Assembly (NCBI RefSeq): GCF_001553645.1
Contig: NZ_CP014231.1
Coordinates: forward strand, 1,178,001-1,242,000
DNA length: 64,000 bases
Direction: 5' to 3'
From: Leptotrichia sp. oral taxon 847
GTDB taxonomy: Bacteria; Fusobacteriota; Fusobacteriia; Fusobacteriales; Leptotrichiaceae
The stretch's first letter is position 1; each line of letters begins with the position of its first letter. Both the position numbers and the translations under genes were made by a program. The notes under the pieces are model-generated. The model did not search any database. It was not told the origin of the DNA and saw only the letters and a program-made list of their open reading frames with translations. Positions 17,804 to 25,532 of this stretch are shown here, in pieces.

Positions 17804-17881
17804 GACTATCAAACTTCTTAGAAAATTTTTAAATAATTTTAAAGATTTTAGAACCCCGCGACGTAAGAAGTGGGAGGTTCA
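17804..17881 (+). ncRNA. Likely omega RNA scaffold end at the IStron right end
   Basis: The segment after the tnpB stop ends in a hairpin, GAACC...GGTTC enclosing CCCGCGACGTAAGAAGTGGG. This is the usual position and shape of the omega RNA 3' scaffold in IS200/IS605 elements. The guide would then be the flanking host DNA from about 17882. The arm 17828-17877 is also complementary to 16431-16474, so this RNA and the spliced intron structure compete for the same bases. Exact ends cannot be read from sequence. Confidence 0.5.
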
Positions 17882-18154
17882 GATCCTTTTACAAAGGGCT
17901 ATGGAACGATAATAGCACTATCAGCGGCGTTAATTGTAATGGTTGGACAAAAAATACTGATAAATCAAACAAGAAATGATTTTCGTGATATGTATTATGC
18001 CAAAGATATGTATTTGAAAACTAAAAATACAGAGTATCTGGATTTTATTCTAGCTCGTTCAAAGCAAATGACGAATGATGTGAAAGTTTTGTCAGAAAGG
18101 GCTAAAAAAGAGATAGCAGAACTTATTGAGTTTGTCAAAAAATATAAAAAATAA
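17873..18154 (+). CDS. Exon 2 of intron-split small membrane protein
   Basis: The remaining 93 codons of the interrupted gene, beginning GGSDPFTKGYG if the splice follows G17872. It has a membrane span TIIALSAALIVMVGQKIL and a basic, helical C-terminal domain (NQTRNDFRDMYYAKDMYL through ELIEFVKKYKK). Joined to exon 1 it gives a protein of about 134 residues with two spans and a cytoplasmic tail. A GTG at 17870 without a good ribosome site could otherwise start it. The empty-site protein would read LLNDPFTKGYG or LLNSDPFTKGYG. Function unknown; PTS operon membership suggests a link with sugar uptake. Confidence 0.7.
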   Translation, partial: GGSDPFTKGYGTIIALSAALIVMVGQKILINQTRNDFRDMYYAKDMYLKTKNTEYLDFILARSKQMTNDVKVLSERAKKEIAELIEFVKKYKK

Positions 18155-18200
18155 TGAAAAGAAGGGATTATCTTTAGGGGTATTTCCTCTTTTTATTTTA
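18155..18200 (+). terminator. Weak possible terminator of PTS operon
   Basis: AAAAGAAGG just after the stop can pair with CCTCTTTT near 18185-18193 with one bulge, followed by further T residues. The stem is weak and the loop long. Confidence 0.35.
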
Positions 18201-18737
18201 AAAAAAATTTTTATTTGTTTATAAGTATAGTAGAGTAGAAATTTCAAATATAGATTTTTAGTTTCAATATTTTTTTGAATACAAAATGTTTTTTTGTTTA
18301 ATCAAATTTATTTATTTTTTTACATAAGGGAAAAGGACCGCCATTTCCCCTTATAATCCCCACGTCAGTCTAAGAATTTTTTCTGCGTCAAAGACGAAAC
18401 TCACTTCGTTCAGACAGTCGTCTTTACTCCAAAAAAATCACGACACTTTTGTATGGTAGTAAAATTTAAACTGTCGGAGAATTTTTATATGTTAACAAAA
18501 TTGTCCTATTGAAAGTGAGTTTTTAACAGTGCCAAAAAATTTTGAAGACTAGTTGAGGTACAGAGGTGCGCCAATGAACATTTTTGCTTAAAAAAGAATA
18601 GAAAAAAATTATTATTTTAATAGTTTTATGGATTGGATAAGAAATTTGAAACAGAATAAAAGTTCATTTATTTACGCATAAATACTTTACTCTGTCTAAA
18701 AAGTAGAAAAAAATAAGAAAAAAGTGTCATTTTATGA
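18201..18737. other. Long intergenic region with two hairpins, no gene
   Basis: No coding frame is convincing. Two structured inverted repeats are visible: ATAAGGG (18324-18330) with CCCTTAT (18348-18354), and AAAGACGA (18390-18397) with TCGTCTTT (18418-18425). The block 18330-18570 is less AT-rich than its surroundings and may be a degraded mobile or repetitive element separating the PTS and lipooligosaccharide operons. Confidence 0.5.
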
Positions 18738-18743
18738 TATAAT
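18735..18743 (+). promoter_or_regulatory. Extended -10 promoter of lipooligosaccharide cluster
   Basis: TGATATAAT supplies a TGn extended -10 plus TATAAT (18738-18743). No good -35 box lies 17 bases upstream. The first gene begins 36 bases downstream. Confidence 0.55.
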
Positions 18744-18778
18744 CTTTAAGAAAGAAAAATTAAAAAAAGGAAAATGAT

Positions 18779-19798
18779 ATGAAGATATTAATCATACATA
18801 CTGCGTTTATTGGAGATATTGTTTTGTCAACGCCATTGATACAGAGATTAAAAGAGATGTATCCAGATTCAGAAATTGATTATTTGACTTTGCCGACAAA
18901 TAAAAGCGTAATAAGCAATAACCCAAATTTAAATGAGATTCTTATTTATGACAAGAAGGGAAAAGGTAAAGGAATAAAAGGGTTTTTTAGAGTTTTAAAA
19001 ATTTTAAAGGAAAAAAAATATGATTATGCTGTTATTCCACATAGGTTTATCCGTTCAATTGCACTTGCAAAAATGGCTAAAATTCCAAAAATTGTTGGAT
19101 TTGATGTGGCAACAGGAGCTTTCCTCTTGGGTAAAAAAGTTCACTATGATATGAGAAAGCATGAAGTTGAAAGACTTTTGGATTTGGTTGAATATAGTGG
19201 AAAAAGAATTCCAATTAGAATTTATCCAAGTGAAGAAAATAAAATAAAAATTAAAGAAATTTTGAAAAGAAAAAATTTTGACGAAAAATTTATGAAAATG
19301 ATTATCGTTGCGCCTGGAAGTCAAAGACCGGAGAAAATGTGGGCGATTGAAAAATATGCAAAAGTTATAGAAAAGTTGTCAGATGATGAGAAAAATTTTG
19401 TTGTGATAACAGGAAGTAAAGCGGAAAAAAATTTGCCTTTGAAATTTAGCGAAAAAAATGTGATAGATTTGAGAGGAGAAATAAATTTATTGGAATTTTC
19501 GGCGCTGTTGTCGTTTGCGGATGTGGTTGTTGGAAATGACAGTTCTCCCATTCATATTGCTAGTGGATTTTCCAAACCTTTTGTAATTGGAATTTTTGGT
19601 CCTGGAAAAAGGTCGCTTGGATTTTTTCCTTGGAAAGAGAAAAGTAATGTCATTGAGGATAATGAGTTTTATGAAAATAATATTGTGAAAATTCCTAGAC
19701 ATCAGCATCCATACAGAAAGGATTATTATAAAGGGATTCCTTTGATCAGTGTGGAAAGAGTTTATGGGGAAATTGTAAAAAGATTGGAAGAAAATTAG
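18779..19798 (+). CDS. Glycosyltransferase family 9 (heptosyltransferase, WaaF-like)
   Basis: 339 residues. The N-terminal ILIIHTAFIGDIVLSTPLIQRLKEMYP and the C-terminal VVGNDSSPIHIASGFSKPFVIGIFGPG are hallmark GT9 blocks for ADP-heptose-dependent lipopolysaccharide heptosyltransferases. It should add an L-glycero-D-manno-heptose to the inner core at the inner face of the inner membrane. The last 40 residues (PRHQHPYRKDYYKGIPLI) are basic. It is the first gene of a long + strand cluster and lies 13 bases before a ligase-like gene. The acceptor cannot be deduced. Confidence 0.88.
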   Translation: MKILIIHTAFIGDIVLSTPLIQRLKEMYPDSEIDYLTLPTNKSVISNNPNLNEILIYDKKGKGKGIKGFFRVLKILKEKKYDYAVIPHRFIRSIALAKMAKIPKIVGFDVATGAFLLGKKVHYDMRKHEVERLLDLVEYSGKRIPIRIYPSEENKIKIKEILKRKNFDEKFMKMIIVAPGSQRPEKMWAIEKYAKVIEKLSDDEKNFVVITGSKAEKNLPLKFSEKNVIDLRGEINLLEFSALLSFADVVVGNDSSPIHIASGFSKPFVIGIFGPGKRSLGFFPWKEKSNVIEDNEFYENNIVKIPRHQHPYRKDYYKGIPLISVERVYGEIVKRLEEN

Positions 19799-19811
19799 TT
19801 AGGAGAAAAAT

Positions 19812-21089
19812 ATGAAAAGAATAAAAAGTATAGGATATGGAATTTGTTTACTGTTTGCAATGTCACTATTTCTGTCGGAAAAATTTGAAAATAATGTGTT
19901 AATTCCACTACTTTTGGTGTTGTTTTTAATTTCTGTCATTTCACACAAAAATAGAGAAAATAGTTTTGTTTTTAAAGAGAAAAAAATTTCTGTTGCAGTT
20001 TTGTTGCTGGCTTTTACGCCGTTTGTCATTGCTTTTTTAGACGGAGGATTACATTCAAGGCTTGATAATTATAATTTTAAATATTTGTCTTTTTTTCCTC
20101 TAATTTATTTTTTGGATGAAGATAAAAAGATATTTAATTTTATAAAAGCGTTGTTAATTGGTGGAACAATAACGTTAATGCTTGCGATGTTTAATTTTAT
20201 TAAAAATTTTAATGCTTGGGCGCATCCTGCGGGGTTTGATTATCCAAGAGTAACCGCTATCTTGACAGTTCAGGATTTTGCTAATATTATGTGTATAATT
20301 TTGTTGTTTTTGCTTTCTTTTATACTTTTTTATAAAAATAGCGATGAGAAAAAAAACAGGATTATAAAAATAGTTTTGATTATTTTAGCATTATTAGTCG
20401 CTTTTATCGTGGTTGTCAACAGATCTAAAATGGTTTATATTTCTCTTTTGCCGACCGTTTTTTATCTAGTTTTTAAGAGAAATAAAAAATATGTTGTTGC
20501 ACTTGTGATTGCTTGTGTGTGTGGATTTTTTCTACTTCCGACTTCGATTTCAAGTAGACTTAAATATATAGTGGATTATAAAAAGGATCCGTCAAGTAAT
20601 CTTAGAGTGATTTTTTGGAAAACGGGAATAGCAGCATTTGAAAAAAAGCCGATTTATGGATGGAAGGCAATAGAACGAAAGCAGTTTAATTTGGACTATT
20701 ATAAGAAAATAGGAGCTATGGACTACGTGAATAAATATTTTTTAAGTGGACCAAATATTAGAACACAGCACTATGTGGCGTCACATAATTCATATTTACA
20801 GTATTTATTGGATTATGGAATTTTAGGATTTGCATTTTTTATATTTTTATTTGTTGAAATTGCAATAATATTTTTTAAGACACAATTTTCTAAAAGTGAA
20901 AAAAATTTAGACTCAAAAATTTTGGCGTTTGAACTGGCTACGAAAGTTTCGCTTGTCGCTTGGCTTATTCAAGGAATGACAGATGATAACTTAAATGACA
21001 AGCATATGATTTTGACTTTGACTATTTTAATCGTGTTTATGTGCTATCTTTATCAAAAATGGGAAATTTTGAAAAATAATAAAAAATGA
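19812..21089 (+). CDS. O-antigen ligase-like polytopic protein (WaaL/Wzy_C)
   Basis: 425 residues with about 10-12 predicted membrane spans. The large periplasmic loop carries a conserved-looking block, RTQHYVASHNSYLQYLLDYGILGF, with the HNxYL pattern typical of O-antigen ligases and Wzy_C-domain proteins. A preceding loop contains RVIFWKTGIAAFEKKPIYGW, also typical. The ligase joins lipid-linked glycan to lipid A-core on the periplasmic side. A polymerase role (Wzy) is the main alternative. TTAGGAG precedes the ATG. Its stop overlaps an alternative upstream ATG of the next gene. Confidence 0.8.
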   Translation: MKRIKSIGYGICLLFAMSLFLSEKFENNVLIPLLLVLFLISVISHKNRENSFVFKEKKISVAVLLLAFTPFVIAFLDGGLHSRLDNYNFKYLSFFPLIYFLDEDKKIFNFIKALLIGGTITLMLAMFNFIKNFNAWAHPAGFDYPRVTAILTVQDFANIMCIILLFLLSFILFYKNSDEKKNRIIKIVLIILALLVAFIVVVNRSKMVYISLLPTVFYLVFKRNKKYVVALVIACVCGFFLLPTSISSRLKYIVDYKKDPSSNLRVIFWKTGIAAFEKKPIYGWKAIERKQFNLDYYKKIGAMDYVNKYFLSGPNIRTQHYVASHNSYLQYLLDYGILGFAFFIFLFVEIAIIFFKTQFSKSEKNLDSKILAFELATKVSLVAWLIQGMTDDNLNDKHMILTLTILIVFMCYLYQKWEILKNNKK

Positions 21090-21100
21090 AAGGACAGATT

Positions 21101-22105
21101 ATGAAAGAATACAAATTCACCGCTTCCACAATTTATAAATTAAATGAAAAACTAAAAAAAAAGCCATTTAAATATATTTACAAAGAACTTATGCCAAATT
21201 TTTTGTTTGATAAAATACAAAGAGAAGTGTATTTTTCTAATCAAAAGGCTATTGTCAGTGACTGGGATAAAATTTTAGCCGATTATTTTGAAGATAAAAT
21301 TGAAATAGCTAAAGTTATTCCAAAAAAAAAGTTTTTAAATGATGAAAAAATAATTTGGCAGTTTTGGGGACAAGGATGGGATTATGAAAAATTGCCAAAT
21401 GTGGTAAAAATTTGTTATAAAGCGATGGATAAATATAAAGGAAATTACACTTTGATTAGGCTGGATATGGAAAATATTAGTAAATATTTGGAATTTCCTG
21501 ATTATGTGATGAAAAAATTGTCTGAAAAGAAAATGGGATATGCTCATTTTACGGATATTTTGAGATTTGCTCTCTTAAAATATTATGGCGGAGTATGGGT
21601 TGATGCGACAATTTTACTCACAGATTATTTGCCGAGTGAATATTTTGAAATGGACTATTTTCTTTTTCAAAGAGATGATGATTTCAAAAATAAAAAAGAA
21701 TTTGAACTTTATGATTCGATTTATTTTTCTTGGAATAAAAAATCTAAAATAAAGATGTTGAGCAGTATAATATTTTCTCATAAAGATAATAAAATAATGG
21801 CAACACTTCTCGATTTACTTTTAGTTTTTTGGCGAGATAACGATAGAATTCCAAATTATTTTTTTATGCAGATTTTATATACGGAATTAGTTGAAAAATA
21901 TTATAGGAAAGATAGGTGTAAAATTGTTTCGGACACATTGCCTCACGAACTTTTTAAAGTGTGGTTTGATACTTATTCCAAAGAAAAACTAAAAAAAATA
22001 ACTGATTCTGTGAGCATTCACAAGTTGTCATTTAAAATAGACAGCAGTAAAAAGAAAGTTGAAAATACTTTTTTTGAATATTTTAAAAATTTATATGAAA
22101 TTTAA
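21101..22105 (+). CDS. Capsular polysaccharide synthesis-type glycosyltransferase
   Basis: 334 residues. IWQFWGQGWDYEKLPNVVKICYKAM and the DILRFALLKYYGGVWVDATILLTDYLP block (DxD-like in GGVWVDA) match the Caps_synth/GT32-like family, which transfers sugars in capsule and lipooligosaccharide synthesis. It is cytoplasmic or membrane-associated. An in-frame ATG at 21086 overlaps the previous stop, but AAAGGA at 21089-21094 fits ATG 21101 better. It is surrounded by lipooligosaccharide genes, so an outer-core sugar transfer is likely. Confidence 0.8.
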   Translation: MKEYKFTASTIYKLNEKLKKKPFKYIYKELMPNFLFDKIQREVYFSNQKAIVSDWDKILADYFEDKIEIAKVIPKKKFLNDEKIIWQFWGQGWDYEKLPNVVKICYKAMDKYKGNYTLIRLDMENISKYLEFPDYVMKKLSEKKMGYAHFTDILRFALLKYYGGVWVDATILLTDYLPSEYFEMDYFLFQRDDDFKNKKEFELYDSIYFSWNKKSKIKMLSSIIFSHKDNKIMATLLDLLLVFWRDNDRIPNYFFMQILYTELVEKYYRKDRCKIVSDTLPHELFKVWFDTYSKEKLKKITDSVSIHKLSFKIDSSKKKVENTFFEYFKNLYEI

Positions 22106-22122
22106 AAAGTGAGAGGAAAATT

Positions 22123-23262
22123 ATGAAAATATTGGTTTTACACGGTCATTTGAGTATGGGAGGAGAAGAGCGAGTTTTAATTAGTGTATTAAAAAATTTA
22201 AGAGATTTAGGGCACAACATAGATTTAATTATAACTTGGAATCATAAAGAAAATAATTTGTTTGAAAATGAGATTCCTAAAGGCGTAAATTACGAATTTT
22301 TGTTTGATTTTTATGATGGGAAAAATAAACTTATGAAAGAGTTTTATAGATTTTTTTCAAAAAATAAATATCCAAAATTGATAAAAGAAAAAATAAAAAA
22401 AGAAAAATATGATGTTGTGATAGATTATTCTTCAAATTTATTAAAATATGAAAATTTTTCTGTAAATATACCTTTGATTTCATGGGTTCATTTTTCGCTT
22501 ACTTTTGGGGAAAAATTGACGAGTAAAAAAATTGAAAAATATAAAAGGCAATATAAAAAGTATTCAAAAATTATAGCGATTACAAAAGTTATGCAAAAAG
22601 AGTTTTTGGAAAAACTTGAAATGAATAGTGAAAAAGTTGTGATGATTTACAATCCGATTGACTTGGAATTTATAAAAAAAAGAGCGGAAGATGTGGAAAA
22701 AAAATATGAAAAATATTTGAAGGAAGATTATTTTTTGCAAGTTTCACGACTTTCGGAGCAAAAGCAGCCTGAGCATTTAATTGATATTTATTATAAGTTG
22801 AAGAAAAAAGGGATAAAAGAAAAACTTTATTTTGTTGGAAGCGGGATAAAAAATGAATTGCTTCGTCAAAAAATACAGGAATATAAATTGGAAAATGATA
22901 TTTTTTTGCTGGGGCAGATGGAAAATCCATATCCATTCTTTAAAAATGCAAAATTGTTTGTGCATACGGCGAAATATGAAGGACTTCCTACAGTTTTAAT
23001 TGAAAGTATGACATTTGGGACTCCAGTTGTCGCCTATGATTGTCCTACCGGACCAAAAGATATTTTGGGAGAAAATAGCGAATACGGAAAACTTGTTCCG
23101 CTAAATGACAAAGATAAATTTGTTTTAGATGTTTTGGAACTTGAAAATGAAGAAAAGTATAGATATTATTGTGAAAAGGCGCTAAATCGTGCTAAGGATT
23201 TTTCAATTGAAAGTAATAGGAATGAATTACAAAAATTGTTGAAAAATCTGGTTTTTGAATAA
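22123..23262 (+). CDS. Glycosyltransferase family 4
   Basis: 379 residues with a GT-B fold. The N-terminal LVLHGHLSMGGEERVLISVLKNL has the Gly-rich acceptor loop. The C-terminal half has FLQVSRLSEQKQPEHLIDIY, LYFVGSG, and FVHTAKYEGLPTVLIESMTFGTPVVAYDCPTGPKDIL with the E-x7-E motif (EGLPTVLIE). This is a retaining GT4 like those that build lipopolysaccharide outer core from nucleotide sugars. GAGAGGAAAAT precedes the ATG. It is cotranscribed with its neighbours. The sugar specificity is unknown. Confidence 0.9.
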   Translation: MKILVLHGHLSMGGEERVLISVLKNLRDLGHNIDLIITWNHKENNLFENEIPKGVNYEFLFDFYDGKNKLMKEFYRFFSKNKYPKLIKEKIKKEKYDVVIDYSSNLLKYENFSVNIPLISWVHFSLTFGEKLTSKKIEKYKRQYKKYSKIIAITKVMQKEFLEKLEMNSEKVVMIYNPIDLEFIKKRAEDVEKKYEKYLKEDYFLQVSRLSEQKQPEHLIDIYYKLKKKGIKEKLYFVGSGIKNELLRQKIQEYKLENDIFLLGQMENPYPFFKNAKLFVHTAKYEGLPTVLIESMTFGTPVVAYDCPTGPKDILGENSEYGKLVPLNDKDKFVLDVLELENEEKYRYYCEKALNRAKDFSIESNRNELQKLLKNLVFE

Positions 23263-23320
23263 AATTTAGATTTTAATTTAAATAAAATTGCTTTGGCAGA
23301 AAAATAGCAGGAGTAAAATA

Positions 23321-24406
23321 ATGAATATGATAAAAAAAATTAAAATAAAATTGACAATTTTACTACTTGGAAATAAAAAAAAGTATAAAAATATTAATTT
23401 AAAAGATGTAAAAACGGTGCTACTAAGCCCAAAAGATGCACTGGGGGATACATTAATTTCATTTAGTCACGCAAGGCAGCTTAGGAAAATGTATCCATAT
23501 GCAAAAATAGGGATTGTTTCAACTATTAGAAATAAAAATTTTATAAAACTTATTAATCAGAAAGAAAAAGTGTTTGATGAGATTGTCGATAGGAAAAAAA
23601 TAATTAGGCATCGAAAAAAGTGGGATTTGCTTTTGGATTTTAAAGATCAGATTAATACAAAAAGACTTATTTGGACAAAGATACTAAAACCAAAAATAAT
23701 AATAAGTTTTGGAAAGGATAAAGCTGGGCACTACTTTAGCAGGAAAAATATAAAAATTTATGATTTTGTAACTGCACCACCAGAAAAAGCTCATATTGTC
23801 GACTATCTGATGTATTCGGAATTTTCAAAATATTTTAATATTGAAAAAGAGATTCCAAAATTGGAATTAAATGGATTTGAAGTTTCAAAAATGGTTAAGA
23901 ATTGGAATTTGAAGCGAAGAAAAATAAAAATTTTATTGGCTCCACAGGGAAATGACAGATGTATTAAAATCGAAGAATTGGCAAAATTTTTGAATGATAT
24001 AAATTTTGAAAATGTAAAATTTATTATGTCTAAAACTAGCGGAAGTGAAAAGTATTTTGAAAAACTAACTTCACTTTTAAAAAGTAATATTGACATTTCA
24101 TTATCCAAGGCATTTTCAATAGAAGAATATGTAAACTTTTTGGCATCGTCAGATATAGTCGTGGGAGTTGACAGTGGAAGTGTTCATATCGCCTGTGCCT
24201 TAAAAAAGCCGGTGCTTAGTTTTTATGCGAATAATGAAGCGAACCTTTATAGATGGTCGCCTGTGCCAAATAAAAATGTAGATAGTTTACAGATTATTTC
24301 AAATATTGCTGGAACTCAAAATGATCTTTATGATTTTCCTATGGAAGATGCAGTAAAGTGGTTGAACATTGAAATAAATAAAATTTATGGACAAAGTGAA
24401 AGGTAA
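23321..24406 (+). CDS. Glycosyltransferase family 9 protein
   Basis: 361 residues. LLSPKDALGDTLISFSHARQLRKMYP and VVGVDSGSVHIACALKKPVLSFYANNE are the N- and C-terminal GT9 signatures, so this is a second heptosyltransferase-like enzyme. A basic leader (KKIKIKLTILLLGNKKKYK) may bind the membrane. A TTG at 23288 lies in frame further upstream, but AGGAG at 23309-23313 is correctly placed for ATG 23321. The cluster has three GT9 members, suggesting an inner core with several heptoses or divergent specificities. Confidence 0.85.
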   Translation: MNMIKKIKIKLTILLLGNKKKYKNINLKDVKTVLLSPKDALGDTLISFSHARQLRKMYPYAKIGIVSTIRNKNFIKLINQKEKVFDEIVDRKKIIRHRKKWDLLLDFKDQINTKRLIWTKILKPKIIISFGKDKAGHYFSRKNIKIYDFVTAPPEKAHIVDYLMYSEFSKYFNIEKEIPKLELNGFEVSKMVKNWNLKRRKIKILLAPQGNDRCIKIEELAKFLNDINFENVKFIMSKTSGSEKYFEKLTSLLKSNIDISLSKAFSIEEYVNFLASSDIVVGVDSGSVHIACALKKPVLSFYANNEANLYRWSPVPNKNVDSLQIISNIAGTQNDLYDFPMEDAVKWLNIEINKIYGQSER

Positions 24407-24415
24407 AAAGAAAAA

Positions 24416-25498
24416 ATGGGAAAAATAAACTGGAAATTTTACAAGCCGTATAGAGATGCGCTAGTTGACAAAAAAAATGATTTTTTGAGTAGAATGTTTG
24501 ACAAAAAGAAAAAGAAAATTAACCTTACGCCTGATAAAATAAAAAAAATGCTATTTATGCGAATAGATGGGAAAATAGGAGATTATATCATAAGTTCTTT
24601 TATGTTTAGAGAAATTAAGAAAAAATATCCACATATACAGTTGGATATAATTTCCATCAACTCTTTGGAAAATTTGTTGAAATATAATAAGAATATTGAT
24701 AATTATTATGTCTTTAACAGAAAAAAGCTTAGAGAGTGGAGAGAAATGATAAAAAAATTAAAGCCAAATAATTACGATGTGATACTGGATTCTACAGAAG
24801 GCCTAAAATACAAGCAAGTTTATTTTTTAAATAAAATGAATGCTAAAGTGAATATTGGGTACAACAAAGATAATTTTTCAGTTTACAACGAGAATGTCAA
24901 ACAAAGTAAGAGTTTGAGAATGAAAGACATCTATCGGGAAATGCTTAACTGTGTAAATATTAAAATTACGAATACCAAATATGACGTGCCAATTTCAAGT
25001 GAGTCAGAAAAAAAAGTTGACAAATTTTTTAGAGAAAAAAATATTCGTCAAAGTGATAAAAGTGAAAGAGTGATTTCAGTAAACTTTTTTGGGGCTTCTA
25101 GCGGAAGAAAGACAAATTTGAAAAATTCACTTGTGATATTAAAAGAATTGAGAAAAAAATATCCAAATGATAAAATTGTGATACTTGATTCGCCGTCTGA
25201 CAGAGAGCAAATTTATGAAACACTAAAAAATGTGAATGATGAGAATGTATATTTTTTTGAAGATTCAAGGACGATTTTGGATAGTATTTCTCTAATTAAT
25301 CGAAGTGATTTGGTCGTTTCCTTGGACACTTCGATACTTCATTTGGGAGAGGGATTAAATCGAAAAGTGATGGCTTTTTATGGACCAAAGCTTAATAAAA
25401 ATAAATGGCGGATAAAGGAAGAAGGAAATATTTTGATTGATTTTCCTGAAAAAAATATAAATGACATTGATTTTGAAAAACTTTTATGTAATTTTTAA
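24416..25498 (+). CDS. Glycosyltransferase family 9 protein
   Basis: 360 residues and a third GT9-like enzyme. LFMRIDGKIGDYIISSFMFREIKKKYP corresponds to the GDxxxxxP-type N-terminal block, and LVVSLDTSILHLGEGLNRKVMAFYGPKLNKNKW to the C-terminal nucleotide-sugar block. A Lys-rich N-terminal leader is present. It starts nine bases after the previous stop, so the two are coupled. Relative to the other two it is more divergent (SLDTSILH instead of GxDSSPxH), so a non-heptose donor is possible. Confidence 0.78.
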   Translation: MGKINWKFYKPYRDALVDKKNDFLSRMFDKKKKKINLTPDKIKKMLFMRIDGKIGDYIISSFMFREIKKKYPHIQLDIISINSLENLLKYNKNIDNYYVFNRKKLREWREMIKKLKPNNYDVILDSTEGLKYKQVYFLNKMNAKVNIGYNKDNFSVYNENVKQSKSLRMKDIYREMLNCVNIKITNTKYDVPISSESEKKVDKFFREKNIRQSDKSERVISVNFFGASSGRKTNLKNSLVILKELRKKYPNDKIVILDSPSDREQIYETLKNVNDENVYFFEDSRTILDSISLINRSDLVVSLDTSILHLGEGLNRKVMAFYGPKLNKNKWRIKEEGNILIDFPEKNINDIDFEKLLCNF

Positions 25499-25532
25499 AG
25501 AAAAATAATTTTAAAAAATGGGAGAAAGCTAA

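Larger units (their letters stand above)
15965..17872 (+). ncRNA. Group I intron RNA (self-splicing, ORF in 3' domain)
   Basis: Core elements in order: P, AATTGCTGGGAACTC at 16079-16093; Q, AATCAGCAGCTAAGCC at 16232-16247; R, GTTCAACGACTA at 16259-16270; S, AAGATATAGTCT at 16349-16360. P4 forms between P (GCTG) and Q (CAGC), and P7 between R (GACTA) and S (TAGTC). The guide GTTTGA (16004-16009) pairs with exon end TTAAAT (15959-15964), with the usual U-G pair at the splice site. TGAATT just upstream of the guide pairs with GGTTCA (17876-17881), a P10 candidate. The 3' splice site is either after G17872 (omega-G rule) or after A17875 (best P10); both keep the frame. Confidence 0.85.
15965..17881 (+). 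mobile_element. IStron: group I intron plus IS605-like tnpB element
   Basis: About 1.9 kb inserted in the same orientation as the host gene. The 5' part holds a group I intron core, the 3' part a tnpB gene with its own promoter. No tnpA (Y1 transposase) is present, so DNA movement would depend on a tnpA in trans. The left end carries a subterminal hairpin at 15977-15996, the right end a hairpin ending GGGAGGTTCA. Left boundary is set by the P1 pairing. The right boundary (17878 or 17881) is inferred from keeping the host frame in the empty site. Known: IStrons such as CdISt1 of Clostridioides difficile combine these two parts and splice from mRNA. Confidence 0.88.

Noticed and set aside
15842-18154. 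Treating the split gene as a simple transposon knock-out pseudogene
   Set aside because: The group I core, P1/P10 pairing, same orientation and in-frame exons make splicing the better explanation, though unproven.
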